From: Tolypeutes matacus
Taxonomy: Eukaryota; Chordata; Mammalia; Cingulata; Chlamyphoridae
NCBI GenBank assembly: GCA_026826555.1
Contig: JAKSZT010054458.1
Span: forward strand, 1,395,481 to 1,459,480
Reading direction: 5' to 3'
DNA: 64,000 bases
Part shown: positions 48,225 to 60,400 of the stretch, piece after piece
How the letters are laid out: the number at the start of each line of letters is the position of its first letter
How positions within the stretch are numbered: the stretch's first letter is position 1
Translations under genes and position numbers: made by a program
The notes under the pieces: model-generated
Told to the model about the DNA's origin: nothing
Databases searched by the model: none
The model's input: only the letters and a program-made list of their open reading frames with translations

Positions 48225-48860
48225 TTACACATCTTTTGCCGGATTTATTCCTGGAATTTGATGTTTTCTGATGCTACTCTAAGTTTTACTATTTTTAAAA
48301 TTTTCTTATTGAAATGTTTGTTGTGGGTATGTAGAAATACAATTGACTTTTGTATAGTCATCTTATATCCAGTAATCATGCTAAATTCATTTATTAATTT
48401 AATAATTTGTCTATAAATTATTTTGGATTTTCTACATAGACAATGATGTTGTCTATGAATAATTTCTGCTTTCTTTCATTCTTTCCAGTTTGTATAATTT
48501 ATATTTCTTTTTCTTGCCATAGTGTACTGATTAGGACTTCCAGTACAAAGATAAATGGACATGGTAATAGTGGACTTTGTCATTTTCCCAATTTTCAAAG
48601 GAAAATTCCTAACATTTTGCCCTTAAGAATGTTTGCTGTAGGATACCTTTACCTTTACGAAATTAAGGAAATTCTATTCCTCATTTGCTAAGAGATCTTT
48701 TGAAAAATTATTAGTGGATATTAAATTTTTGCATTTTATGATTTTTCTCTTTTAATAAGTTAATGTGATAAATTGTATAACTTTATTTTTAATGTTATAT
48801 CACCTTTGCATTCCTGGGAAAAGTCAAATGTTAATGATGTATTTTTTAGTTGTTGTTAGT
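48225..48860 (-). mobile_element. L1M ORF2 fragment
   Basis: Minus-strand reverse transcriptase segment. The FADD catalytic motif has become FIDN (near 48440) followed by a VYVENP-like continuation. Upstream text 'gcattcctgggaaaagtcaa' is typical of L1M. No ORF. Confidence 0.75.
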
Positions 48861-48884
48861 TAATTATCTTAGATAAAAGGTCTA

Positions 48885-49070
48885 ACCCGGGGCCCCACAG
48901 GGCCACGTTTACCCTGCAGCATGCCCACAATCCACGTCTAGGATTTTGTACTCTTTTGTAGTTTCTTAATAAATGCTTTACTCCCTTGCCTAACCTATGG
49001 CGTGTACTTAAATTCTTTTACGTGACATAGTCAAGAACTTAGAGGCCCAGAACCCAGAGCGTTCCGGTAA
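48885..49070 (+). mobile_element. Possible ERV LTR 3' fragment
   Basis: GC-rich compared with its surroundings, with AATAAATGC (about 48969) and an ending CCGGTAACA, as in an LTR R-U5 end. The 5' end and target duplication are not visible. Family unknown. Confidence 0.35.
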
Positions 49071-49110
49071 CACTGTATCTATATGCAAATAGTTTTAAGA
49101 TTCTAAACTG

Positions 49111-49209
49111 GGAAACGGATGTGGCTCAGGAGGTTCGGCGTCCGTCTACCATATGGAGAGACCAGGGTTCGATCCCCTGTACCTCCCGGTAAAAAAAAAA
49201 AAAAAAAAA
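49111..49209 (+). mobile_element. Short DAS SINE, plus strand
   Basis: GGAAACGGATGTGGCTCAGG head (A box), perfect B box GGGTTCGATCCCC, then CTCCCGGT and an A tail of about 20. Perfect 14-bp target-site duplication AAGATTCTAAACTG (49097-49110 and 49210-49223). Only about 100 bp, with intact promoter boxes, so it looks young. It lies about 250 bp from the SCLT1 exon, on the opposite strand. Confidence 0.92.
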
Positions 49210-49468
49210 AAGATTCTAAACTGCCATGTCCAGCAAAAAAATCATTGTATCTTGTGGAATGTGCATGATATTTATAAATATACATAACATAAGTTTTAGT
49301 TTAGAATGGTTAATATCTTTCATAGCAGTTCAATAACATTAGCTGGATAAAAAATAAGTACAAGGTCCAGAAGCATATATTTTTTAAAAACAATTATGGC
49401 GAGGACATTAAACTGTAGTTTATTTCTTTTGTAAAACACTTCAAACAATTAATAGTGAGTGGACTTAC

Positions 49469-49665
49469 TTTAGATTACTGATCCTCCTTTCTGCACTTTC
49501 AGAAAGTTTCTTTGCTTCTTCTTTCCACCTATTGGTTGCCTTTTGTTGAGTCAGTAAGAGATGCCTCAGTTCAACAGTGGAATTTCGATTACTGTCTTCC
49601 ATTTCTCTCAATTGAACTTCAAACCCATGTTCCTTTATTGAAAATTCATGTTCCATTGTACTGAT
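49469..49665 (-). CDS. SCLT1: SCLT1 internal exon (sodium channel and clathrin linker 1)
   Basis: A 197-bp exon on the minus strand. The acceptor is TTTTATTCCTTAG directly before ISTMEHEFSIKEHGFEVQ; the donor GTAAGT follows the codon for Leu plus two bases, so the exon begins in phase 0 and ends after 65 codons plus 2 nt. It goes on to REMEDSNRNSTVELRHLL and KKLSESAERRISNL, closely matching recalled mammalian SCLT1 around residues 545-610 of about 688. No stops or gaps. SCLT1 is a coiled-coil protein of centriole distal appendages, needed for ciliogenesis, and also described as linking clathrin to Nav1.8; the segment has heptad-like charge spacing. Flanking sequence is AT-rich intron. The other exons were not found in this window. 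Confidence 0.9.
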
Positions 49666-50036
49666 CTAAGGAATAAAATGAACAGTGTCTCCATTTTGTT
49701 TTCTGTTATTTTAGGAGCTGTACTGATCAATGATATATATAAAAGGAATCATTCATTGTGTTGTATGAAGCATAGAAATGTTTGGACGAGAAATCTATGT
49801 AAGAAATTAATTTTGCAATTTGTCTTTGTCCACAAAAGAAGACTTATATTATAATGTAAATTTAACAAAACCAGAATTATGATCGACTATAATATTTGCA
49901 ACATTTCCCTGCACTCCTTCCAATGCCAATAGAAAAAAGTTTATCATCTAACATAAAACTGTTCTCTTTACTCTTAATTTTGTTGCTAGAATCCATACCA
50001 AGTGTTCATCTTCCCAGTAAATGTTAGGTTGTTATT
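49666..50036. other. Intron upstream of the SCLT1 exon
   Basis: AT-rich sequence preceding the exon on the minus strand. The polypyrimidine stretch next to the acceptor is short (TTTTATTCC). No repeat recognised. Confidence 0.6.
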
Positions 50037-50048
50037 CATGCCACTTTT

Positions 50049-52018
50049 TTTTTTCATTATTTTTATTCATACATGAATTTACATAAACAACTATATATTA
50101 AAAGTTGTGAACTTACAAAACAAACATACATATCTTCATACTGGGCCCCCATACATCACTCCACCAACAACTTGCAGTGTTGTGAAACATTTTCTACAAA
50201 CTATGAAAGTGCATTGTCATATGTTACTACTAACTATAGCCAATACCTTACATTTAGTGTATTTTCCCCCTAAACCACCCAAATATCATCACCTGGTATT
50301 AATATTATATATTTGTTATAGTTCATGAGAGCACATTCTCATATTTTTTCTGTTAACCACAATCCATCCTCCACCATAAGATTTACTGTGTTGTATTGAC
50401 CCATGCTTTGTACAATCCTTTCAAACTGTACACTCGGTGTTTCTCGTTTTTTTCAGAGTTGTGTGGTCATCACCTCCAATTTTAGAATGTTTTCATTATC
50501 CAAAAGGAAAAATCCCATAATCTCTTATATCCCACAATTTTTGTCCCTTAGAATTGATCTAATATCTTCTTTGGTATTTTTGCAAAAATATTGCAGTTAT
50601 TACTGTTATCTATCATCCAAAAATTACATCTGCAATATTCCCATGTATTACCATATTCTTAACACTTTGTTAAAGAAGAAAATTCTATTTATATTATTAG
50701 CCACAATCTTCATCCAACAACAAAATCACTGTTATATATGCCCTATCTTAATTATCTAGTTTCCTTTCAATTGATTTTTTTTAAATTTATTTTTTTTATA
50801 TTTTAAAAGATGCTTAGATTACATAAATATTACACAAAAATTACAAGGATTCCCATGTTCCCCACCTCCCACACCTCCCACAACATCCCACACAAACATC
50901 TTTCATCAGTGTGGCACATCAAATGCAATGGATATATACATCCTGGGGCCTTGCCACCAAGCATGGACCATAGTTCACATTGTAGACCACACTCTCTCCC
51001 ACACAGTTCTGTATGCTATATGCTGACATAAAATGGCCTATATTTGTCGTTGTAATGCCACTCAGGACAATTCCCAAGTCTCGAAAAAGCCCCTGTATTA
51101 CAACTGCTTTTCCCTTCCCTGCCCCAAAAGCATCCAGTGGCCACTGGCTCCAACTCACTGTTGTAATTTCTTCCATTGCTTGCATCACAATATATCTACA
51201 ACAGAATACTGGTGAGTCCACTCTAGCCCATAGCTCCTCCCCTAATCCTGAGGAGTTTGGGATGGTGATGTCGACTCCACCTCCAAGTGAGAGGGAGCCT
51301 ATATCCCATGGATACGATGGGTGGGATTATCCTTCCTGCAGCCGCAGACTCTCCATTCCCTGGGATGGCTGCCGTCCATCATCATCTCCTTACAAGGTGA
51401 CTTGGGTGAGTCCATTGACCTGTAGAGTAGGAGTTGCAGCTCCACCGAGATTCCAGGCACAGCTGGCACATGGGCAGGCCAAAGGCTCCAGTCTCTGGAA
51501 GTACACCTACAAACTCCAGCATCACATATAGGTTTGAATAGAAGGGACTCATGGACCATGTGCAGGGAGGACTTATTTGAGTCCAACTCTGTCACTCTCA
51601 GGAGCACAAATTCCAGTGGAGAGCCCACTGATAAGGCATCAATCTCTGGAGCTATCACCCCTTATATAGGACCTGGGTGTCTCCAGAGCCCTCAGGACCC
51701 CCTCTATGTGGAGTGATATCCATTTTGGTGTTCTATGAGATCCTACTGAGGTGTATATAAGTGTTACCTCTGGGATGACCTCCCGACTCTCTTTGAAGTC
51801 TCTTAGCCACATGAACTCATTTGTCTTTACCGTTTCCCCCTTTTATTTAAGGTCTTTTTTCAGTGGCATTGCCAGATGGCACTTGGTGTTCATCCCTTGT
51901 TGCTAGGGAGGCTCATCCCTGGGAGCCATGTCCCATGCTGGGGGGAAGGTAATACATTCATATGCTAAGCTTGGCTTAGAGAGAGGCCACATTTGAGCAA
52001 CAAGGAGGCTCTCAGGTG
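50049..52018 (-). mobile_element. Chimeric L1 insertion with two 3'UTRs
   Basis: One 12-bp duplication CATGCCACTTTT (50037-50048 and 52019-52030) brackets the whole 1.97 kb. On the minus strand it starts with about 1.2 kb of one L1 3'UTR (52018 down to about 50790) that ends in its own A-rich tail. It then continues into a second L1-type 3' module (50770-50049), with AATAAA-like TGAATAAAAATAATG and the final tail. The first 3'UTR ends like the L1 at 27000. A read-through transcript (3' transduction) explains the single outer duplication. Large ORFs at 51013-51658 on both strands are 3'UTR. Confidence 0.75.
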
Positions 52019-52030
52019 CATGCCACTTTT

Positions 52031-52289
52031 GATTTATATACCAGATTTCCTATGGTCTTTCAAAAGGCTTTGTAAAGTCAAAGAAAATTATCCATAAGAA
52101 TTCCTTAACTACTTTTAATGCAGTATCAATGAATGATGTATACTTTTTCAAGGAAAAAAATACAAATAATGATTTTCAGAGTCTCATATGGAAATGTTTC
52201 AGTAAATTTTCTAGGTAACCTATGTCATTATAGTAAAAAATACCTTAATGCAGAATGAATATACAATGTTCTTAGGATAACTTATATAA
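52031..52289. other. Intronic sequence
   Basis: No repeat or exon recognised. Confidence 0.4.
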
Positions 52290-53042
52290 TAAAGAATTTG
52301 GCTAGCTATGTTCCCAATTCCTCTGACATACCCTCTAACTCCCTGGACTTCCCTGAGTGATAGGAGTGTCTTTGTTATTCATGGTGCCTCCCCACTCCTA
52401 TCAGATAGTTCATGCTAAGGAAATGATAGGGTGGGGCTAGGCACACCTGTAGTTTTAGGGTGGGTTCTGGCTATGCCATAAAGACCAACCATGTGATAGC
52501 CTGACCTCCAGGGTAGGGAAGGGGGACTGGAGATGTGGTCACTGATACAATAGGTTAAGCCAATGTAATGAAACATCAATAAAAACTTTGAACAATGAAA
52601 GTCTGGTGAGCTTCCCTGATGGTAACACATATGGATATGCTGGGAGGGTGACACTCATGTCCAGACTCCATGGGGAGAGGACACAAGAAGCTTTGGGCTT
52701 GAGACCCTCTCAGACCTTGTTCTGTACCTTTCTTCTTCTGGCTCCTTCTTATTTGTATAATAAAACTTAGCTAAAATCTGGTATAATAAAACTTTAGTCA
52801 TATTCATAGTGTTACCTGAGTTCTATGAGTCACTCTAGTGAATTATTGAACCTGAGGGGTTGTGGTTGGGAACATCCAAATTTGTAGCCAGTTAGTCAGA
52901 AGGGTGGTCGACTTGAGAACCCCTGAATTTGTGGTTGATATCTGAAATGAGGGCAGTCTTGTGGAAGACTATGCCCTTAACTTGTGCAGTCTGCACTACG
53001 GCTGGATAGTGTTAGAATTGTATTGCGATACTCTAACAGACT
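52290..53042 (+). mobile_element. Ancient ERV LTR (class III-like)
   Basis: Text such as 'tgtgatagcctgacctccag', 'cccttaacttgtgcagtctg', 'gtgttacctgagttctatga' and AATAAAACTT matches an old mammalian LTR consensus I recall but cannot name. It ends near ACTCTAACA. Diverged, solo. Confidence 0.55.
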
Positions 53043-53899
53043 TCCTTGACCAGGGTTCAGAAAGATAATTAAGCCCTAATGCCCTAAGGCCTCCAACATA
53101 TGTATTGAATGACCTTCTCTCACATGCATTTAAAATGAACTACCTATGTGCAATCTTTGGGGCAAATGAGAAAATAGAGGAATCACTTTCTGTGTTCTGT
53201 GGTTCAAATGAAAAACCATGTTAGAGAAAGGCTGCAAGGTCATCTGACTCCTTTGGTGTATCCTTTCTTTATAAAGAAATACTATAAAGAATTCCGATCT
53301 TATGATATTTTAAAGTAATATATTTTAAAAGAAGCCACAGTTGGCTTGGCTTCTATTAATTCATTAACTATGGCTATTGAAAAAAGAATGATTAAGGTAC
53401 TCAACTTCACCAATTCCCAAACACTAAATGAAACCCAACAATGGCAAAATCTATGACTCATGGAGGAAAACTGCAAACATCTTGTTCTCACCAACCCTGC
53501 TAAGTGCAACATGCTTCCTAAAATTCTTAAATTTGCTTCTCAATAGGTACACAGTAGAAATTTAAGACTTTAAGAATATAGATACTGGAAAAACAACCTT
53601 GGATTTATTTCTTTTGTGTAGTATTACTGCGTAAGCATCCTAAGGCTGTTTGCCTCCTGCTGCTATTTTAATAATTTTTGAATTACTGGATTCTGTAAAT
53701 TTAGATTTGAATCTGCTCTTCCTCCTTCCCTGCCTCAATTTCCAGTTTCACTGGGGAAGCCATGTTCTGACATCTTGGATGGGAAACAAAAATTCCAGTG
53801 TCAGTATCTGTCTCTGTCACCCTCTTACCTACAAGATAAAACTGACCTATTCATCTGTTCTGTTTCAGAACTTTGCCTGCCTAGCATCACCACTGGGAA
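53043..53899. other. Unique sequence
   Basis: No exon or repeat recognised. ORFs at 53300-53512 (minus) and 53650-53907 (plus) lack similarity. Confidence 0.4.
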
Positions 53900-54545
53900 A
53901 ATCATGATAACCTGGCCCCTGCCCACTTCTCCAAGCTTGTGCCACTCTTTGTTTCAGCCACATTGCCGTATCATTCTTTGGTACTTTTCATATGTTCTTT
54001 TCACTTGGGTTTTTTTCACTTTTCCTTGAATAATATTTCCCCACCTGCTTATCTTAGGTTTTTCTATTCAACTTCCAAAACTTAGTTCAATTATTGCTTC
54101 TCCAGGGAAATTTTCTCTATCTAGATAAAGTTGGGTCTTTCTGTTAAAAGCTTTCATAGTGTCCTATACTTTTCCTGAAGAACATTCTTTTTTTTTTTTT
54201 TAAGATTTTATTTATTTATTCATTTATCCCCCCCTTGCTGCTTGTGCTCGCTGGGTCAGCTAACCACGCCGTGCGGGCGGGCTTGCCTTCACCAGGAGGC
54301 CCCGGGAACCGAACCCGGGGCCTCCCATATGGTAAACGGGAGCCCTACTGATTGAGCCACAGCCGCTTCCCTGAAGAACATTCTTTAGTTTTAAATTATA
54401 TGCTTAAAGTTTGCCCACCTTCACACAAATTATAGACTTTTATGGGCAGGGACAATATCTGTTTTGTGCACTATTTCACCCTCAGTACATACTACGTGAA
54501 CATAGTAAGGTGCTAAGAACACATTTGAAGACTGAACGAATGATA
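53900..54545 (+). mobile_element. L2 LINE 3' end, split by a DAS SINE
   Basis: 'tgcttctccagggaaatttt' and, after the SINE, 'atgggcagggacaatatctg' with 'actgaacgaatga' at the end fit L2 3' sequence. The SINE at 54191 interrupts it cleanly. Confidence 0.65.
54191..54369 (-). mobile_element. DAS SINE
   Basis: Perfect 17-bp target-site duplication CCTGAAGAACATTCTTT (54174-54190 and 54370-54386). Close to consensus, with B box 'gggaaccgaacccgggg' and 'gagccacagccgcttc'. Probably one of the youngest copies in the window. Confidence 0.93.
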
Positions 54546-54678
54546 GCTTTTTGGTGTCATAATTCTGCCTTTAAACAAACTCTATCTTCTTTAGCTAATT
54601 TAATTCTGACTGCTAAAGTAGACAAGTCTGCAGTGCTGTTGAAAGACTAAGGGTCCCAACAATGGGGTCTCCTGTAAG

Positions 54679-54751
54679 AAAGGCCCTGTTTTTTTTTAAA
54701 AAAAAGCAATAAAAACAAACAAACAAATAAACAAACAAAAAAGGCCCTGTT
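54679..54751. repeat. Tail-only mini insertion with 12-bp duplication
   Basis: AAAGGCCCTGTT at 54679-54690 and 54740-54751 brackets 49 bp made of a few T, then A-rich CAAA repeats. No SINE or LINE body is left. Confidence 0.8.
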
Positions 54752-55480
54752 AATGATGAAATTCAAAATATTGGGCAGGGAAAAAGGGTTTTATGGTCTC
54801 CCTTTCTCCTTCCTGTGCTCTTCATTTGAATAGAACTACTTCAACACAAATACATAGTAAGATTGCAAAAATGACTCCATGACTTCACTTCCTAATTTTA
54901 CATACTTATTATGAGGGCTATTTAGACTACAAAGAAATGGAGATCCTTGGCAGAAAGAAAGGAGGAGTTAGGAAAGAAGGGCTAGAAAGATTGTAGCGGC
55001 TTTAAAACTTTGTATGCTAAGGGTTCTCAGCCAACTGATGTCACATTATCTAACTGTCTTGATTTTTTTTGGCTCTTTTCAGTTAGGATTACAGTAAAGA
55101 GCATATTCTTTTTCCATAAGGGAGGAAAGAAGCAAAGAGTGCAGCTCTAGGTTCCTATGTTGTCAAAGAAAGAATCAGCTACAAACAAGCAGCTTATGAC
55201 AGCGGTTCTCTTCCAAAAAATAGAATGATAGCTATTTAGTTAGCTAAGAGGTTTTGCCCCTTATTTACCAATGATTCTTATCTTAAGCTAAATGCAGATT
55301 TGGCAAAAAGGGAGCATTTTAATGGGAAAGTGTGGGGTAGACAAGCTTTTTGCAATCCTCTTGTTGTCTCAAACATTAGTTACTATCCTTCTAAACTGTT
55401 AAAAATGGATCAAATGCAGTACCAGGTAGGGGGAATTTATTGATTTTTCTGTTCCTGATTTTAAAAAACAACCCCCCCAA
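54752..55480. other. Unique sequence
   Basis: No exon or repeat recognised. Likely intron. Confidence 0.4.
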
Positions 55481-57403
55481 ATAGATGTATATTATAAAAT
55501 TATGAAAAGTACAAAAAGTTAAAAAGACAACTATGAGGTTTCAATAACCCTACCACTCAGAGATACACTTTTAGTTTCTACATAATTTTTTGAAAAAATT
55601 TTAAATTGAGATTACACTGTGTGTGTGTATGTGTATACATATATATATATAAATAAAATACACCTAATATTTTTTCATCAACTGTAACAAATGTACCACT
55701 CTAATGCAAGGTGTTAATAAGTGGGATAGGAGACTATGGGAACTCTATTTTCCACATGATTTTTCTGTAAACATTCAACTTCTCTAATAGTAATAAAAAA
55801 TAATTTTTAAAAGGAGATTATACTGTATATATGGTTAAACATATATATATATATATTTATTTAACTTGGGACACAGAAATATTAATGCATTATGAACTAT
55901 TTGAAAACATTATTTTAGAGATTTGCCATAATTTAATTGTTCCTTTAGTTCTGGTTTATTTAGGTTGTTTTAAATTTGTTATTGAACAATGCTGCAGTGA
56001 ACTTTTTTTATTTATGAAATATTACAATTATTTTCTTATGACTGAATTTTAGATCCTTTAAAATAAATGTGTACCATTTCATACTTTTGGCTGCAGGGTA
56101 TACGTACCCATTCATTTCATAGTACATTCACTCACAAAGATTACTTTGCAGTTAAGTAATAATGAGTCTGAACTTTTAAAAGGCTTTTTACTTAGTTTGT
56201 GAATGCTCTGTTCATGTCTCATAAATGTTTTTCTATTGTGTCACAAATATTTTTCTTTTATATTTTTAAGACTCCTTCTATAAATGGTCTTATTCCTTTA
56301 CAATATTTATTAAATCTATTTCCCCCAGCTATTTCTTTTAAGTATATAAAAATATCTTTAAACATTTAAAATTTTATATACTCAGATCTAACATTTTCCT
56401 TAGTAATTTCCTCTATTCCTTTCCTTTGCTTAGAATGTCTTTCCTCATCTGTTAAATATTCACTTATTAATGTTTTATAGTATCATTAAAAATTTTAAGT
56501 TATTAACCCAACTGAAATTTCTAAGATGAAACTTGTAGTATGATATGAGGATATAACATTTTTTCATTAAAGTACATTGACTATTTTTTAAATTATGGAA
56601 ATGCTTTTGTATGGGGACTTTCAAACATACAAAAGAAGAAAAGTACAGTGAACTTCCACAAGTCCATAGATAGCAACCTTGCTTCATCTATATTCCTACT
56701 CACTTTCTTCTGCCAAGATTTATCATTCTCTCTCTTAAAATGAGTACATAAATCTTAAAGACATAACTCAATTTTTACATACCTACCAACATAACAAAAT
56801 CACTACCCAGATTTAAATACCTTAGGGAGATTCTCTCACATATGCTTTCAGTCAGTACTCACCCATCCAAAAAGTAATCATATTCTGATCCTATCCTCAT
56901 AGGTTATTCCTATTCTACACACTTATATATAATGACATAATAGACTATAAGCTTTTTTTTTTTTTTTTTTTTAAGTCTGGCTTCTTTTTTCAACGTTATG
57001 TTTGTCAAGATTCATCCACTATTGACTATTATAGACACAGTTCACTCTTTTCCACTGCTGGAAGTATTCCATTGTATGAATTTACCACCATTTATTCATC
57101 CATTCTCATATTGATGGACATTTCAGTTGTTTTCAGTTTTTTGATATTAAGATTAAAGCATCATGAATATTCTTGTACACATGTTTTGGTGAATACGAGC
57201 ACTCATATCTATGGGATATGTAGCCAGGATTACTTGATATTGGATTTATGAATGTCCAGCTTTAAAAGATATTGCTGAACAGTAATTGTAGCCATTTCGA
57301 CTAGTACTGTAAAACAATATCAAGTTCTCTATATCCTTGTTAACATTTAACATTGTCAGCCTTTTAAATTTTAGCCATTCAGGTGGCCATGTAGTGGTAT
57401 CTC
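55481..57403 (-). mobile_element. Old L1 (L1ME-like) 3' region fragments
   Basis: 'ttgaacaatgctgcagtgaa' (55983) and 'gtatacgtacccattcattt' are L1 3'UTR phrases in reverse. 56955-57400 after a T run is another minus-strand L1M 3' end ('tccattgtatgaatttacca', 'cattcaggtggccatgtagt'). Several overlapping old insertions are likely; edges are approximate. A short plus-strand L1 tail interrupts it at 55655. Confidence 0.6.
55655..55800 (+). mobile_element. Very short plus-strand L1 3' end
   Basis: 'gtaacaaatgtaccactcta' followed by 'tgcaaggtgttaataa' matches the terminal part of the L1 at 26930-26990. GAGATTACACTGT before and GAGATTATACTGT after is a 12/13 duplication. TG/TA microsatellite sequence lies between the left copy and the L1 body. 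Confidence 0.6.
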
Positions 57404-60400
57404 AACTATTTTTTTAAAAAAAATCAATTTTACTGATACATATTAATAAAGCATACAATCCATCTAAACTGTACAATATGTGGTATGATCATATAGTTGT
57501 GCATTCATCACTTCAATCATTATTAGAGCATTTTCATTATTCCAATAATAATAATAAAAAACAAACAACAGACAAACAAAAAAAGCTCTAACTCTTAATA
57601 ATCACCTCTCTCTCTGTTTTCCGTTTCTGTACACAGCTGCTATTCTGTTTCCATCTAATTTATTTGTATTTATATTTTGTATAGATGGAGTCAAACATTA
57701 TATAGTATGTTTTGTCTAGCTTCTTTCACTTAGTATATATCTCTTTTTAAAAACGTTAATGGAAGATTATTAATATATTACAATACAGTACTATCTATAT
57801 TTTATTTTGGTTGTATTTTTGCCTGATGTTAAAATCTCGTAACATTAACAATGTTCCATTTCTTCAGTTTCAAAGAAAAACAGTGTTATATATGTAATAT
57901 TACCCTTATTCATATTTCCCATGAGGTTTTGCTATGCTATACAGTCCCATGTTACATATTTTAGCTTTCCTTTTGGTAAAATACATGATCTTAGACTTTC
58001 CCTTTCAATCACTGTCATACCCATTGCTAGTTACAAACACTATGATGTGTTTTCACCATTTCTATTCATTTCCAAAGATTTATAACCTCTTTACCAACTC
58101 TTCACAGCTTAACCCTCAGCCTCCCATTCTCTAACCTCATTCTATTTTCTAATGAACTATAATTCTAGTTATTAACTCTATGAGTTTTCACAATATATTT
58201 AGTTCATAATAGCACAATCATAGTGTATTTGTCCTTTTGTGTCTGGCTTGCTTCACTCAACGTAATGTCCTTCAGGTTCATCCATGTTGTCATATGCTTC
58301 GTGACTTCATTTCTTCTTACAGCTGCTTAATATTCCATTTTATGTATACACCACAATTTATGGTTCATCGGTTGATGGACACCTGGGTTGTTTCCATCTT
58401 TTGGCAGTTGTGAATAACGCTGCTAAGAACATTGGTGTGCAGATGTCTGTTCGTGTCACTGCTCTCAGTTCTTCCAGGTATATACCTAGCAGTGGTGCTG
58501 CTGAGTCACATGGCAAATCTATATTCAACTTCCTTAGGAACTGCCAAACAGCACCCAACAGTGGCTGTACCATTCTACATTCCCACCAACAGTGAATAAG
58601 CGTTCCTATCTCTCCACATCCTCTTCAACACTTGTAGTTTTCTGCCTTTTTAATAGCAGTCATTCTAATAGGTGTGAATTGATATCTCATTATAGCTTTG
58701 ATTTGCATTTCCCTAATCATTAGTGATGTTGAACATTTTTTTCAGGTGTGTGTGTTTTTTTTTTTTTTTTTTTTTTTGGCCATTTGTATTTTCTCTTTGG
58801 ACAAATGTCTATTCAAGTCATTTGCACATTTTTAAATTGGGTTGTATATCTTTTTATTGTTGAGTTGTAGCATCTCTTTATATATCGTGGATATTAAACT
58901 CTTATCAGATATGTGATTTCCAAATATTTTCCACCGTTGAGTCGGCTGCCTTTTCATCCTTTTTCTTAAAGTCCTTTGAGGTGCAAAAGTGTTTAATTTT
59001 GAGGAGGTCTCATTTATCTATTTTTCTTTTGTTGCTGGTACTTTAGGTATAAGGTCCATGAAACCATCACCTACCACAAGATCTTGAAGATTTTTCCTGC
59101 ATTTTCTTCTAGTAGTTTTATGGTTCTGGCGTTTATATTTAGGTCTTTGATCCACTTTGAGTTGATTCTTGTATAGGGAGCGAGATAAGGGTCTTCTTTC
59201 AATCTTTTGGTTATTGATATCCAATTCCCCCAGCACCATTTGTTTTGAAGAGACTGTTTTGTCCCAGGAATGTGGACTTGGTAAATTTGTCAAAAACCAA
59301 TTGATTGTAGAAGCAAGGGTCTATTTCTGGATCTAATTCTATTCCACTGATCAATGCGTCTATCTTTATGCCAATACTATGCTGTTTTGACCACTATAGC
59401 TTTGTAATGTGTTTCAAGGTCAGGCAGTGAGAGTCCTCCCACATCACTCTTCTTTTTTAGGATATTTTTGGTTGAGTACCTTTTCCCTTCCAAATAAATT
59501 TGGTAATTATCTTTTCTATTTCTGGAAAGTAGGCTATTGGAATTTTGATTGGTATTACATTAAATCTATAAACCAGTTTGGGTAGGATTAACATCTTCAT
59601 ATTTAGTCTTCCAACTGACGAACATGGAACGTCTTTCCATTTTTTTAAGGTCTTCTTTGATTTCTTTTAGCAGTGTTTTGTAGTTTTCTGAATATAGGTC
59701 CTGTACATATTTGGTTAAGTTGATTCCTAGGTATTTGAGTCTTTTTGTTACTATAGTAAATGGAATTTTTTTCCTGATTTCATCCTCAGATTGTTCAATA
59801 CTAGAGTACAGAAACATTCCTGATTTTCGCATGTTGATCTTGTATCCTGCCACTTTGCTGAACTTGTTTATTAGCTCAAGTAGCTTTGTTACAGACATTT
59901 CAGAATTTTCTAAATGTAGGCTCATGTCACATGCAAAGATGAGAGTTTTACTTCCTCTTTACCTATTTGGATGCCTTAGTTAGACCTTCTAGCACAATGT
60001 TAAATAATAGTGATGACAGTGGGCATCCTTGTCTTGTTCATGATCATAGCAGGAAAGCTTTCAACGTTTCCCCATTGAGTTTGATGTTGGCTGTGGGTTT
60101 TTCATATATGCCCTTTATTGTACTAAAAAACTCCCTCTAGTCCTATCTTTTGAAGAGTTTTTATCAGGAAAGGATTCAGATTTATTGAATGCCTTTTCTG
60201 CATTGATCAAGATGATGTGTTTTTTTCTCTTTAATTTGTTAATGAGTTGTAGTACATTAATTGATTTTCTTATGTTGAACTACACATGCATACCAGGAAT
60301 AAAACCCACTTGGTTGTGATGTATAATTCTTTAAATACACTGTTGGATTCGATTTGCTAGTATTTCGTTGATAATTTTTGCATCCGTTCATTAGAGAGAT

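Noticed and set aside
48885..49070. Start of a new ERV provirus
   Set aside because: No 5' LTR boundary, primer binding site or gag/pol text follows; kept as a low-confidence LTR fragment.
49111..49209. tRNA gene candidate (A and B boxes present)
   Set aside because: A tail, perfect target duplication and family similarity show a SINE; the head does not complete a tRNA cloverleaf by eye.
51013..51658. Overlapping ORFs of 172 and 119 codons on opposite strands
   Set aside because: They lie wholly in the L1 3'UTR of the chimeric insertion (50049-52018); GC content keeps frames open and no protein family is recognisable.
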